From Azoarcus sp. CIB (GTDB lineage: Bacteria > Pseudomonadota > Gammaproteobacteria > Burkholderiales > Rhodocyclaceae), in contig NZ_CP011072.1 in NCBI RefSeq assembly GCF_001190925.1, positions 3,162,001-3,226,000 of the forward strand: 64,000 nucleotides of DNA, read 5' to 3'. Below are positions 11,012 through 20,241 of this stretch, one piece after another; within the stretch, counting starts at the first letter, position 1, and each line of letters opens with the position of its first letter. The notes beneath the pieces are model-generated. The model was given only the letters and a program-made list of their open reading frames with translations. It did no database searches and was not told the DNA's origin. The translations under genes and the position numbers were made by a program.

Positions 11012-11248
11012 TTACTGGAGCGCGGCCCCGTTGAGCCAGACTTGAGCGGTGCGGGCAGCAAATCGACAGGCGGATCAACAATTTGCATGACTCGTGGCCG
11101 ATGTCACGGCCGCCCCTGCCGTTCCAAAATAAAGTGTTGCAAACAACGGGAGGAGCCCCTGACCGAGCGGCACGGCTTCAGGGAGAACGCCGGCACTGTG
11201 GACGGGTACCGCCCACCGTCGGGCCGATCAGGGCAAAGGAGAAGAACA

Positions 11249-11989
11249 ATGGACACCAATCGACTGCTTGCGCGTACCACGCTGTTGGCTGCGCTTTCGA
11301 TGCCGGCATTCGTCAGCGCGGCGCCTGTTGCGGTGGAGATCTCCAGCGGAAGCTGGAGTCTGGGCTCCGGTTGGAGCGCCGCATGCACGAGCGCGAGCTG
11401 CGACGAGGGGCACAACTACCTTAACGCCAACTGGACCATCGACCCGGATCTTGCGGGAACGAGCTTCATGCTCACGGGGGTCGGCGACTTCGAGACCGTT
11501 CTTTTCGGCAGAGGCACGCTCGCCGAGGAGGATGCCGCGATCAGCGCCAACGGCAGCGCATCCGAGATCGATCACCTGGCCCTCGCTGCCCTGATCGAGT
11601 TCGACGCGCCAACAGGCGGCCCCGCGGATCTGGAAGCCACCGTGCAGGCCACTGTGGGCCCCTTCTGGGACAAGGGGGCCGGCCCGGCGAATACCGACCT
11701 CGCGGCGACTTTCCTGCCTTTCCTGCTCACGCTCGACGACGGTGGCGAGATCGAGATCAGTTTCTCGCCGGCGGTCTGGCTGTGTGAGGGAAACAGCGGC
11801 CAGTGCACATGGAGCAAGCCGAGTCCGAACGATATCTATGCAACATTCACGCTGACGAAGGCCCCACTCGCGCCAGAGACGACGGATGGCATCGCCGCGC
11901 AGGCGGTTCCTGAGCCTTCGTCACTGCTGCTCATCGGCGCCGGGCTTGTCGGGCTGGGATTCGGACGACGCCGGCAGAAGCCGGCCTGA
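11249..11989 (+). CDS. PEP-CTERM sorted exported protein
   Basis: 246 residues. There is a signal peptide at residues 1-24 (ending FVSAAPVA), a beta-rich secreted body of unknown function with a Cys pair (ACTSASC) near residue 47, and a classical PEP-CTERM tail VPEPSSLLLIGAGLVGLGFG followed by RRR. The tail is the exosortase sorting signal used by EPS-producing Gram-negatives. The start is supported by AAGGAG 9 bases upstream. It stands alone between tadA and the convergent thioesterase; exosortase is not in the window. Confidence 0.85.
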   Translation: MDTNRLLARTTLLAALSMPAFVSAAPVAVEISSGSWSLGSGWSAACTSASCDEGHNYLNANWTIDPDLAGTSFMLTGVGDFETVLFGRGTLAEEDAAISANGSASEIDHLALAALIEFDAPTGGPADLEATVQATVGPFWDKGAGPANTDLAATFLPFLLTLDDGGEIEISFSPAVWLCEGNSGQCTWSKPSPNDIYATFTLTKAPLAPETTDGIAAQAVPEPSSLLLIGAGLVGLGFGRRRQKPA

Positions 11990-12022
11990 ACGAACGCCGC
12001 CCCCTGCGCGCCAAACGACGAC

Positions 12023-12042
12023 GGGCGTCCGAAAGGACGCCC
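12023..12042. terminator. Hairpin between convergent genes
   Basis: A perfect 8-bp stem, GGGCGTCC-GAAA-GGACGCCC, sits 33 bases after the PEP-CTERM stop and before the convergent thioesterase stop. There is no clear T-tract, so it may be a weak or bidirectional terminator. Confidence 0.55.
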
Positions 12043-12111
12043 GGTTCGCTTCCGGTATTGCTCCATGAAGCGCGGCGACGGCCGGCAGCGGCCCGCCCCG
12101 CTTCAGGCAGA

Positions 12112-12519
12112 TCAGGCCGCGGCCATCGCCTTTTCGAGCTTGGACTTGAGGCGCTGGGCGGTCTTCTCGGCGCCGACGATGAAGCGGCTGTGCTTGCCAC
12201 GCGCGACTTCCTCGAGGGCGTCGCGGGCGGTGAACTCGAAGGTCACGGCCGGGCCGTTCACTTCGACGAGCTTCACGGTGATCTCCACCCACATGCCCAG
12301 CAGGGTTGCGCCGACGTGGTCGAGCTCGACGCGCGTGCCGACCGAATCCTTGCCGGCTTCAATGTTTTCCAGCAACAGGTCGCGGCATACGACTTCGATG
12401 TCGTAGAGCAGGGCCGGGGTCGAATAGACGCGGCAGTCGTCGCCCATGAAGCCGATGGTGCGGCCCTGGTCGATGTCGTAACGGCGGGTGGAGCTCAGGC
12501 CGGCTTTCAGTTCGCTCAT
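12112..12519 (-). CDS. Hot-dog-fold thioesterase (FlK-like)
   Basis: 135 residues resembling the fluoroacetyl-CoA-thioesterase (FlK) type of hot-dog fold: GDDCRVYSTPALLYDIEVVCRDLLLE, then VGTRVELDHVGATLLGMWVEI, and FTARDALEEVARGKHSRFIVG. The His in LDHVGAT and the Glu/Thr nearby are candidate catalytic residues. It lies 62 bases downstream of the ligase-like gene, at the end of the pad block. From context it may release CoA from a dead-end aryl-CoA or from phenylglyoxylyl-CoA; this is inference. Confidence 0.75.
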   Translation of the reverse strand: MSELKAGLSSTRRYDIDQGRTIGFMGDDCRVYSTPALLYDIEVVCRDLLLENIEAGKDSVGTRVELDHVGATLLGMWVEITVKLVEVNGPAVTFEFTARDALEEVARGKHSRFIVGAEKTAQRLKSKLEKAMAAA

Positions 12520-12581
12520 CTTTCAGTCTCCTTCGTGTGGGGCGCCGGTTCATGCCGGCGCCGGGTTCGTCGTGGTTCGGA

Positions 12582-14666
12582 TTACTTGTTGCGTTCGCGG
12601 ATCGCGTCGGCTTCCAGGCGGGCCTCGACGTAGCGGGCGAGCGCCCGCGTGCCGCGACCACAGTTGCGGAACACGCACACGCCCTGGTCCATCAGCTTCG
12701 CAGCCATCGCGTCGTAGAGCGAGCCGCCGTCGACGATGCCGATGACCGGCTTGTCGCTCTTCGCGGCGAGCGGCGGGTAGATGTGCACGGTGCCCTTCGG
12801 GTCCGACAGGTCGTAGCCGGGGCGCAGCTTGCTCGTCTCCAGACCACGGATCGACGGCGCGGTCGGGTCGAGGCCGACGACGACGGCGTCGATGTTGGGG
12901 TCGTCGAGGAAGGCTTCGGTGATCTGCAGGTGGGCGTCGTCGTCGGCGCCCGGGTTGATGTCGATGGGGTTGCGTACCTCGACCAGCGCGTCGAGGCGCT
13001 TGGCGGCGAGGATAGCTTGCACGCGTTCGACCGTCGCGGTTTCGAGCGCGCCCATCTCCAACGAGGAGGTTTCGGTCGCGATGGAGTCGGCCATGCCGAC
13101 GGCCTCGAAACCGGCGCCGCTGATCGCACCGATGCGCTTGCCGACCTTCTTGCCGTGCAGCGCGCCGGCGATGTAGAAGAGGTCGTCGAAGGTGTTGAAG
13201 TCTTCGGCGACGATCGCGCCGGCCTGGCGCAGCACCGCTTCGAAGAGAACCGGGTCACCGGCGATCGACGCGGTGTGGCCCATCACGCCGCCCGCCCCCG
13301 CTTCGCTGCGGCCGGACTTGTACACGACGACCTGCTTGCCGTTGAGCACCGCCTTGCGCACGGCGCGGGCGAAGTCGAGGCCGTCGCCGTCCTTGAACCC
13401 TTCGATGTAGATGCCCAGGGTGTCGATCTCGGGGCGGTCGGCGAAGAAACCGAGCATGTCGCCGTGCGTGAGGTCGGTCTGGTTGCCGAGCGCGAGCATG
13501 TAGGCCGGGTCCAGCCACGGGTTCTGCGAGATGCGCGTAATCATGAAGGCGCCGGACTGGCTCAGCATCACCGAGTTGCGCTGCGCCTTCTTCTGCGGCT
13601 TGGGCAGGCGCTCGAGCGGAATGAACCAGGAGTCGTAGTCGCCCGGATGCGAGACGACGCCGAGGCAGTTCGCGCCGAGGAAGACCGGGCCGCCGCCTGG
13701 ATTGCCGTGGGCAGCGTTGATCTTCGCGGCGAGCGCGGCGGCCGGTTCGCGGCTCTTCGCCGTTTCGCCGAGGCCGCCGGGGATCAGCATCACGGACTCG
13801 ACGGCGTCGGTTTCGATGATCTCGTCGACGAGTTCGTACACCGCGTCGGAGGGCACGGCGACGATCAGGAGGTCCAGTTTCCCGGGCAAGGCGCGCAGGC
13901 TCTCCACACAGCGCACGCCGTCGATCTCGGCCTCGCCGGGACGGATGATGGTCAGCTTGTCCTTCGAATAGCCACTGCCCATCAGGTTCTTCAGGATGAT
14001 GCGGCCGAAGTTCATGCTAGTCGCAGACACGCCGATGAGACCGATCGACTGGGGATGAATCAGCTTGTCGATCTTGTGCGCGGGGCGCGGCAGGCGGCCT
14101 GCAACAGGCTGGCCGAATTCGACGCGTGCGACACCGACGGTGGGCTTCTTCGCGAACTGCACCTGGTCGAGTTCGAGCTGCCGGATCACGAATGCGGGCT
14201 GCGGGTTCGCAGCCGAGTATTCGCGGCCGAGGCCCAGCATCAGGCCGAAGCAGAATTCGAGCACGGGATCGGGCGCACGGCGGCCGTCGCGCTGCGCGAG
14301 GGCGGCCATCTTCTGGTAGGCGACGGTGCGACGGAACAGGCGCATGAAGTCGGCGGCATCAGTCAGTTCGACCGAGGCGGACACCGCGGCGCGGTCTTTG
14401 CGGAAGTTCGCGCGGTCGAGCGCGCCGTCGAGCCCGCCTTGGCCAGCCGTGAGCACCATGCCGAATTCGCGCGTGTTCTCCAGCGCGATGCGCAGGTCCA
14501 CGCCGCCGGGCACGCCTTCGGCGAGCGCCGCGCCGAAGCTTGCGACGAAGCGCTGCAGCTCGTCCCCGTTCAGCGCGTCGCGCCCCTCGCCTGCCGCCTG
14601 CCTGAACAGCTCGCCGGTTGCGGCATTCAGCGCCGCGCCCGGACTGATGGTCGTCCGATCATTCAC
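12582..14666 (-). CDS. NDP-forming acyl-CoA synthetase-like protein, permuted and with partial ATP-grasp
   Basis: 694 residues. Residues 1 to about 190 resemble the C-terminal lobe of an ATP-grasp domain (VLTAGQGGLDGALDRANF, then VIRQLELDQVQF in place of the usual ELDINPL). Residues about 205-330 are a CoA-binding Rossmann domain (HPQSIGLIGVSATSMNFGRI). Residues 340 onward are the succinyl-CoA-ligase-like part with the phosphohistidine loop GVMGHTASIAGDP. The N-lobe of ATP-grasp is not visible, so ligase activity alone is uncertain. It follows padJ by 77 bases and probably belongs to the phenylacetate operon, but I know of no defined role. Confidence 0.7.
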   Translation of the reverse strand: MNDRTTISPGAALNAATGELFRQAAGEGRDALNGDELQRFVASFGAALAEGVPGGVDLRIALENTREFGMVLTAGQGGLDGALDRANFRKDRAAVSASVELTDAADFMRLFRRTVAYQKMAALAQRDGRRAPDPVLEFCFGLMLGLGREYSAANPQPAFVIRQLELDQVQFAKKPTVGVARVEFGQPVAGRLPRPAHKIDKLIHPQSIGLIGVSATSMNFGRIILKNLMGSGYSKDKLTIIRPGEAEIDGVRCVESLRALPGKLDLLIVAVPSDAVYELVDEIIETDAVESVMLIPGGLGETAKSREPAAALAAKINAAHGNPGGGPVFLGANCLGVVSHPGDYDSWFIPLERLPKPQKKAQRNSVMLSQSGAFMITRISQNPWLDPAYMLALGNQTDLTHGDMLGFFADRPEIDTLGIYIEGFKDGDGLDFARAVRKAVLNGKQVVVYKSGRSEAGAGGVMGHTASIAGDPVLFEAVLRQAGAIVAEDFNTFDDLFYIAGALHGKKVGKRIGAISGAGFEAVGMADSIATETSSLEMGALETATVERVQAILAAKRLDALVEVRNPIDINPGADDDAHLQITEAFLDDPNIDAVVVGLDPTAPSIRGLETSKLRPGYDLSDPKGTVHIYPPLAAKSDKPVIGIVDGGSLYDAMAAKLMDQGVCVFRNCGRGTRALARYVEARLEADAIRERNK

Positions 14667-14743
14667 TATCGTGTCTCCGTTTCGCCACTCTTGTGTGGTG
14701 GCAGTGCTTGTGATGTTTCCCTTGGCCTTCGTGAAACGTCGCG

Positions 14744-16087
14744 TCAGCTCTTCGGCCGCTTGTCGATCACGCGCTTGGCCTTGCCGACCTGAGTGCGCTC
14801 GATGCGGCCCGTCTCGACGATATGGACGTCCGCGCTCACCCCCACGCGGCTCTTGATCTCGTGCCGGACTTCAGCGGCGATCTTCGAGCGCTGCGCATCG
14901 TTGAGCCCGTCGGACAGGTCGTGGCGCACTTCGGCGAGCACGGTCAGCTCGTCCATGTGGCCCGGCCGTGTGATCTGCAGCTGGTAGTGGCCGCACAGGC
15001 TGTCGTGACGCAGGATGATTTCCTCGATTTGCGTCGGGAAGACGTTCACGCCGCGAATGATCAGCATGTCGTCGCTGCGGCCGGTGATCTTGCCCATGCG
15101 GCGCATGGTGCGCGCGGTACCCGGCAGCAGCATCGTGAGGTCACGCGTGCGATAGCGGATGATGGGCAGCGCTTCCTTCGACAGCGAGGTGAACACGAGC
15201 TCGCCCGGCGTGCCGTCCGGCAGGACTTCGCCGGTGACGGGGTCGATGATCTCGGGGTAGAAGTGGTCTTCCCAGATGTGCGGGCCGTCCTTGGTCTCGA
15301 TGCATTCGCAGGCGACCCCCGGCCCGATCACTTCGGAGAGGCCGTAGATGTCGATCGCGTCGATGCCGAGGCGCGTTTCTATCTCGCGGCGCATCTCGTT
15401 GGTCCAGGGCTCGGCGCCGAACACGCCGATGCGCAGCGTCGTCGAGGCGGGATCTATGCCCTGCTCCTGCAGGCCGTCGGCGACCGTGAGCATGTAGGAC
15501 GGCGTGGCCATCATCATGGTCGGTTTGAACTCGCGGATCAGCTGGATCTGCTTCTCGGTGTTGCCCCCGCCCATCGGGATTACGGTCGCGCCCAAGGCCT
15601 CGCCCCCATAGTGGGCACCTAGGCCGCCGGTGAAGAGGCCATAGCCGTAGGAGTTGAGGATGATATCGTCGGGGGTGCCGCCCGCCGCGCGCAGGGAACG
15701 CGCGACGACCGAGCCCCACATCGCGATGTCGTTCTTCGTGTAGCCGACGACGGTCGGCAGACCGGTGGTTCCGGACGAGGCATGCACGCGAACGATGTCA
15801 CGCATCGGCACCGCGAACAGCCCGTAGGGATAGTTTTCGCGCAGCTCCTTCTTGGTCGTGAAGGGGAAGCGCGAGAGGTCGGACAGCTGCTTGAGGTCCG
15901 ACGGATGCACGCCCGCCGCGTCGAAGGCCTGCTTGTAATGCGCGACGTTGTCGTAGGCGTGCTGCAGGCTCCATTTGAGCCGTTCGAGCTGTAGCGCGGC
16001 GAGCTCGTCGCGACTTGCCGTCTCGATCGGATCGAGTGTTCCCGGTGCTGCCCCCTTCGGTGCTGCGAAACCATCCCTAGCCGACAT
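14744..16087 (-). CDS. padJ: Phenylacetate-CoA ligase (anaerobic, PadJ/PaaK type)
   Basis: 447 residues, AMP-forming ligase of the PaaK family. It activates phenylacetate to phenylacetyl-CoA, the first step of the pathway encoded here. Motifs: SSGTTGLPTVVGYTKND (ATP loop), YGLSEVIGPGVACEC, YRTRDLTMLLPG, and GRSDDMLIIRGVNVFPTQIEE at the hinge to the C-terminal domain. The ATG at 16087 is preferred over the one at 16093 because GGAG lies at good spacing. The 5' end overlaps the padI stop. In Azoarcus and Aromatoleum the same gene closes the pad operon. Confidence 0.9.
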   Translation of the reverse strand: MSARDGFAAPKGAAPGTLDPIETASRDELAALQLERLKWSLQHAYDNVAHYKQAFDAAGVHPSDLKQLSDLSRFPFTTKKELRENYPYGLFAVPMRDIVRVHASSGTTGLPTVVGYTKNDIAMWGSVVARSLRAAGGTPDDIILNSYGYGLFTGGLGAHYGGEALGATVIPMGGGNTEKQIQLIREFKPTMMMATPSYMLTVADGLQEQGIDPASTTLRIGVFGAEPWTNEMRREIETRLGIDAIDIYGLSEVIGPGVACECIETKDGPHIWEDHFYPEIIDPVTGEVLPDGTPGELVFTSLSKEALPIIRYRTRDLTMLLPGTARTMRRMGKITGRSDDMLIIRGVNVFPTQIEEIILRHDSLCGHYQLQITRPGHMDELTVLAEVRHDLSDGLNDAQRSKIAAEVRHEIKSRVGVSADVHIVETGRIERTQVGKAKRVIDKRPKS

Positions 16088-17405
16088 GTGCATGCTCCGT
16101 CATACGTTCCACGAATTTCTGGTTTTCCACGACTTTCTTCTGGATGTGCTCGACCTGCTCCGGCTCCAGGTGTCGGAAGCGGCCCATCGCCTTGAGGTAC
16201 TCGGTGACCGGCAGCGGGTTATCGACCGACTTGGTGAAGTGCAGGCCCTCCTGCGGGGTGTACTCCCAAAGCATCACGAAGTTGGTCTCGACCGCCTTGC
16301 GCGCGACTTCCATGTTGAGGTTCGACGGGAAGCGCCAGCCGGTCGTGCAGGGCGAATACACATGCAGGTAGGCGAAGCCGGTCTTCGAGGCGAGGATGGC
16401 CTTGTCGAGCTTCTCGTACAGGTCCTCCATGTACGCCGTGGAGGCCGTCGCGACGTAGGCGCAGCGGTGGTTCACCATGATCAGCGGGAGGTTCTTCGCG
16501 TCCTGCGTCTTACCGCGTGACGTTTCTCCCACGGGCGTCGTCGAGGTCCAGGCGCCGTAAGGCGTGCAGCTCGAACGCTGCATGCCGGTGTTCATGTAGC
16601 CTTCGTTGTCGACCACCATGAAGAGCATCTGCTCGCCGCGCTCGGCGGCGCCCGAGAGCGACTGAAAGCCGACGTCCGAGGCCCCGCCGTCACCGGCGAT
16701 CGCCAGCGCCTGCACCTCGCGGCCGACGCGCTTGTACTGGCGCTTGATGCCGGCGAGCATCGCCGCGGTGTTGGTCAGCAGCGGGTGGAAGACCGGGATC
16801 TTGGTGCCGGTCGTGCCATTGAAGCCGACCGAACCCATGCCCGGCACGCAGCCCGGGGGGGTGGCGAGCACCGTGTCGGGGCCGACGCGGCGCAGAGTGT
16901 GGCGCATCAGCAGTTCCGTGTTGCAGCCCTGGCAGCCCGCGAGGCCCGGCGCGAAGAGGTCTTCCCAGTCGCCGACTTCGTTGTAGATATTGGCGGTGGT
17001 GATGTACTTCAGCGCGCCGTGCGGACAGGCCGGCACGCAGGCCGGGTTGCCGTCGCAGGTGTCACACTTCGAGACGTGACCGGCGGTTTCGTCCAGCGCG
17101 ATGCCGGCGTAGGCACACCCGACCGTGCACAAGAGGCAATCGACGCACTTGCTCGCGTCCCAGCCGATCACGCCGGTGGTGCCGTCCTTGTTCAGGGCGC
17201 CCGCCGGGCACACCGTGACGCACTTCGGATCGGCGCACTGGCGGCACAGTGCGAGTTCGAAATCCTTCTCCCGGCCGTAGATCTGGATGCGCGAACGCGC
17301 GACATCGTCCGTGCCGGTCTTGGCCTGCGCGCAGGCCGTCATGCAATCGCCGCAACCGTCGCACTTGGCGGGGTCGAAGGCGATCGTGCTGTAAGCTCGT
17401 CCCAT
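16077..17405 (-). CDS. padI: Phenylglyoxylate:acceptor oxidoreductase, TPP/ferredoxin beta subunit
   Basis: 442 residues. The N-terminal third carries several cysteine clusters for [4Fe-4S] centres (CDGCGDCMTAC, CRQCADPKCVTVCP, CVDCLLCTVGC, CDTCDGNPACVPACP). The remainder is the TPP-binding half of a 2-oxoacid oxidoreductase: GCQGCNTELLMRH, IAGDGGASDVGF and VVDNEGYMNTGMQRS. With PadE, F, G and H it oxidatively decarboxylates phenylglyoxylate to benzoyl-CoA. The start at 17405 follows GAGCAAT. It is 10 bases downstream of padH. Confidence 0.93.
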   Translation of the reverse strand: MGRAYSTIAFDPAKCDGCGDCMTACAQAKTGTDDVARSRIQIYGREKDFELALCRQCADPKCVTVCPAGALNKDGTTGVIGWDASKCVDCLLCTVGCAYAGIALDETAGHVSKCDTCDGNPACVPACPHGALKYITTANIYNEVGDWEDLFAPGLAGCQGCNTELLMRHTLRRVGPDTVLATPPGCVPGMGSVGFNGTTGTKIPVFHPLLTNTAAMLAGIKRQYKRVGREVQALAIAGDGGASDVGFQSLSGAAERGEQMLFMVVDNEGYMNTGMQRSSCTPYGAWTSTTPVGETSRGKTQDAKNLPLIMVNHRCAYVATASTAYMEDLYEKLDKAILASKTGFAYLHVYSPCTTGWRFPSNLNMEVARKAVETNFVMLWEYTPQEGLHFTKSVDNPLPVTEYLKAMGRFRHLEPEQVEHIQKKVVENQKFVERMTEHAHVG

Positions 17406-17415
17406 TGATTGCTCC

Positions 17416-18684
17416 TTAGCGCCAGGTCTGCGACATGATTTCGCGGCCGACCGCAAGCGGGTTCGCGACGAAGCGCTCGCGCAGCGGCGTGAGGTCGATG
17501 CGGCGCAGGATCAGCTGCGCCATCACGCCGCCGTCGAAGAATTCATTCACGCCGAAGATGCCGCTGAGGCAGCCGTCGGCGGCGAAGATCGCCTTGAGGT
17601 AGTGCCCGGTCCGCTCGTCGAAGCGCGTGACGACATCGCCGCCTTCCGGCACCTTGCTCGAGCCGACCGAGATCGCGTGGCGGCCGAAGAAGTGGTAGGT
17701 ATTGAGCGGCACGCCGCCCGCGTAGTCCTGGATGCCGGGGTCGCCCGCCATCGCCATGCCGGCGACGCGGCCCTGGATCGTCGCGTCGGGGAGGATCGCG
17801 TTCATCACCGGGGTGCCGGTGAAGAAGCCGCGCGCCTGCGCGCAATCGCCCGCTGCCCAGACGTTGGCGACCGTGGTCTGCATGCGGTCGTCGACGACGA
17901 TGCCTTGCTGGTGCTCGATGCCGGAGCCGTTGAGGTAGGCCATCTCGGGTTTCACCCCGGTCGCGACGAGCAGCAGGTCGGCGTCCAGCGTCGTGCCGTT
18001 TTCCAGCGTGAGGGTCGCGCCCGCCGCGGTGGGTTCGAGGCGCACGACGCGGTTGCCGGTCATGATCTTCGCGCCGGCGTCGCGGAAGGCCTGCTCGATC
18101 ATGTCGGCGGCGACCTTGTCGAAGTAGCCCGAGGTGAGCTGATCGCTCATCTCGACGATGGTGACGCTGGCGCCGGCCTTCACGAGGTTCTCGGCAGCGT
18201 GCATGCCGACGAGGCCCGCACCGAGAACGACGGCCTGCTTCGACGCGGCGATCGCGCCGCGCAGTTTCAGCGCGTCGTCGAGGGTGCGCAGCACATGGTA
18301 GGAGACGGTGTCGATGCCGGGGATCGGCGGGATCGCGGGCGAGGCGCCGGTCGCGAGGAGCAACTTCTCGTAGACGATGGTCGATCCGTCCGCGAGCTCG
18401 GCGGTGTTCTGGTCCGCGTGCAGGATTTTCAGCGCCGACTCCGGCCGGTAGCTCACCTTGTTGCGCGCGAAGAAGTCCTCGTCGCGCAGGAAGATGCGTG
18501 CGGGCGCGGATTTGCCGGACACGACGTAGGGCAGCACGGTGGGCGAGTACGGCAGGTGCGAATCGCGCGTGACGACCGTCAGGCTGCCTTCCGGGTCGTG
18601 CATGCGAATCGCGTTGATCGCCTCGAGCGCCGCGTGGCTGCTGCCGGCGATGAGGTACTTGGTGTGTTCGATGGCTCGGTCCAT
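17416..18684 (-). CDS. padH: Phenylglyoxylate:acceptor oxidoreductase, FAD subunit
   Basis: 422 residues, a pyridine-nucleotide-disulfide oxidoreductase-like flavoprotein. It has an N-terminal FAD-binding fold (KYLIAGSSHAALEAI), a second nucleotide fold (VVLGAGLVGMHAAENLVKAG) and the FAD motif VANVWAAGDCAQ. It passes electrons from the 2-oxoacid oxidoreductase core to NAD+, as described for the Azoarcus evansii enzyme. It is located between padG and padI with 7- and 10-base gaps. Confidence 0.92.
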   Translation of the reverse strand: MDRAIEHTKYLIAGSSHAALEAINAIRMHDPEGSLTVVTRDSHLPYSPTVLPYVVSGKSAPARIFLRDEDFFARNKVSYRPESALKILHADQNTAELADGSTIVYEKLLLATGASPAIPPIPGIDTVSYHVLRTLDDALKLRGAIAASKQAVVLGAGLVGMHAAENLVKAGASVTIVEMSDQLTSGYFDKVAADMIEQAFRDAGAKIMTGNRVVRLEPTAAGATLTLENGTTLDADLLLVATGVKPEMAYLNGSGIEHQQGIVVDDRMQTTVANVWAAGDCAQARGFFTGTPVMNAILPDATIQGRVAGMAMAGDPGIQDYAGGVPLNTYHFFGRHAISVGSSKVPEGGDVVTRFDERTGHYLKAIFAADGCLSGIFGVNEFFDGGVMAQLILRRIDLTPLRERFVANPLAVGREIMSQTWR

Positions 18685-18691
18685 GCTCGCC

Positions 18692-19945
18692 TCAATCCTT
18701 TTCGTTGAGCCACACCGGCTCGATGGGCGCAGTGGCGCCGTTCAGGAGCGCCTCGGTCTCGGCGATCACGCGATGCACGTGCGGGATCGTGATGTCGGCA
18801 CCGGCCAATCCGCCAATGAAGCTCATCGACGGGATATGGCGGCCGAGGCGGTACAGCACGCCCAGCGTCTCCTGGTACATCGGCCCGCAGTTCCAGCGGA
18901 ACGCCACGGAGCGGTCGATGACGCCCAGTGCGCGCACCTTGGCGAGCGCCTTCTTCAGCGCCTCGACCGGGAACGGGCTGAAGGTCTTGATCTTGATGAG
19001 GCCGACCTTCTTGCCGGCGTCGCGCGCCTCGTCGATGGCGTCCTTGGCAGCGCCGGTCATGCTGCCAAGCGTCATGATCGCGAAGTCGGCATCGTCGAGC
19101 CTGTACTCCTCGACAAGCGGCGCGAAGCTGCGGCCGATGCGCTTTGCCCAGTCCGCGTGCACTTCCTCGATCACGGAGAGCGCGTTCTGCATGCCGCGGC
19201 ACTGGCCCTTGCGGTAGCGCACGAAGGTCTGCGGGCCCTTGCCGGTGGTGCCGCCGGTGAGCGGATCGACTGCCATGGGGCGCAGCGGGTCGAGCGCGAC
19301 GTGCCAGTTCACATCCTTCTCGCCCATGAATTCATCGACGTCGGCCTGGTCGGGCAGCTCGACGCGCGAGGCGCCGTAGGAAAGGTAGTTGCCGTCGAGG
19401 CAGACGTTCACCGGCAGCATCACGTCGTGGTGCTCGGCGATCTTGAAGGCCATCACGGTGGTGTCGAGCACTTCCTGCACGTTCTCGCAATACACCTGGA
19501 TCCAGCCCGCCTCGCGCACGGTCATCGCGTCCTGGTGGCCGCCCCACACACACTGCGGGGTGATGCCGTCGCGGGTGACGATGGTCAGCACGATCGGCAG
19601 GCGCATGCCCGGAGTGCGGAAGTACGGCTCGAACATGAAGGCGAGGCCGGGGCCGCAGGTCGCGGTGTAGGTGCGTGCGCCGGCGAGCGCCCCGCCCTGC
19701 AGCACGGAGAGCACCGAGTGTTCGCCCTCGGCATCGACGATGTCCGCGTCCATGCGGCCATCGGCGATCAGCTTCGCGAGGTGCTCGACGAGCGAGGACT
19801 GCGGCGTGATCGGGTACACCGACACCATGTCGGGGCGCGCAAGTGCGACGCCCAGCGCGGCGGCCTCGTTGCCTTCGGCGAGGATCACCTTCTGCTTGCG
19901 CGGCGCCTCGGCGACCGCAGCTTTCTCCAGCGTGGCTGTCGTCAT
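18692..19945 (-). CDS. padG: Phenylglyoxylate:acceptor oxidoreductase, alpha subunit
   Basis: 417 residues, pyruvate:ferredoxin oxidoreductase alpha-type. The N-terminal TPP-pyrimidine domain begins with EGNEAAALGVALARPDMVSVYPITPQSS, which is diagnostic for POR/VOR alpha subunits. The central part has DAEGEHSVLSVLQGGALAGAR and TATCGPGLAFMFEP. The ATG at 19945 overlaps the padF stop (ATGA). It forms the active site together with PadI. Confidence 0.93.
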   Translation of the reverse strand: MTTATLEKAAVAEAPRKQKVILAEGNEAAALGVALARPDMVSVYPITPQSSLVEHLAKLIADGRMDADIVDAEGEHSVLSVLQGGALAGARTYTATCGPGLAFMFEPYFRTPGMRLPIVLTIVTRDGITPQCVWGGHQDAMTVREAGWIQVYCENVQEVLDTTVMAFKIAEHHDVMLPVNVCLDGNYLSYGASRVELPDQADVDEFMGEKDVNWHVALDPLRPMAVDPLTGGTTGKGPQTFVRYRKGQCRGMQNALSVIEEVHADWAKRIGRSFAPLVEEYRLDDADFAIMTLGSMTGAAKDAIDEARDAGKKVGLIKIKTFSPFPVEALKKALAKVRALGVIDRSVAFRWNCGPMYQETLGVLYRLGRHIPSMSFIGGLAGADITIPHVHRVIAETEALLNGATAPIEPVWLNEKD

Positions 19946-20241
19946 TGGGTTTCCCCCACCATGGTGATCGCCCGCTGCGGGCACTCGTTGGCGCAGATGC
20001 CACAGCCCTTGCAGGTCTTGAGGTTGAAGTCGAACCACGCGGCGTGCTCCTCGACGCACTGCACCGGGCAGTACAGCCAGCACACCGCGCACTTCACGCA
20101 TTTGTCGCGGTTCACCACCGGCCGCATGTTGCGCCAGTCGCCCGGCAGCATAGGGCTGACGACGGTGGCGACCGGACAGAGGTCGTCGGGGACCCCGGCC
20201 TGTTCGAGGTTGAAGAGTGGATAACTGTGGTGCCGGCTCAT
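19942..20241 (-). CDS. padF: Phenylglyoxylate:acceptor oxidoreductase, ferredoxin delta subunit
   Basis: 99 residues with two [4Fe-4S] motifs: CVKCAVCWLYCPVQC and CKGCGICANECP. It is the small ferredoxin-like subunit of the POR-type complex. It overlaps both neighbours by 4 bases (padE upstream, padG downstream), so translation is coupled. Confidence 0.93.
   Translation of the reverse strand: MSRHHSYPLFNLEQAGVPDDLCPVATVVSPMLPGDWRNMRPVVNRDKCVKCAVCWLYCPVQCVEEHAAWFDFNLKTCKGCGICANECPQRAITMVGETQ

Noticed and set aside
12537-14792. A 751-codon plus-strand frame opposite the ligase-like gene
   Set aside because: The minus strand holds a protein with CoA-binding and SCS motifs; the plus-strand product is repetitive Ala/Val/Arg/Asp sequence.
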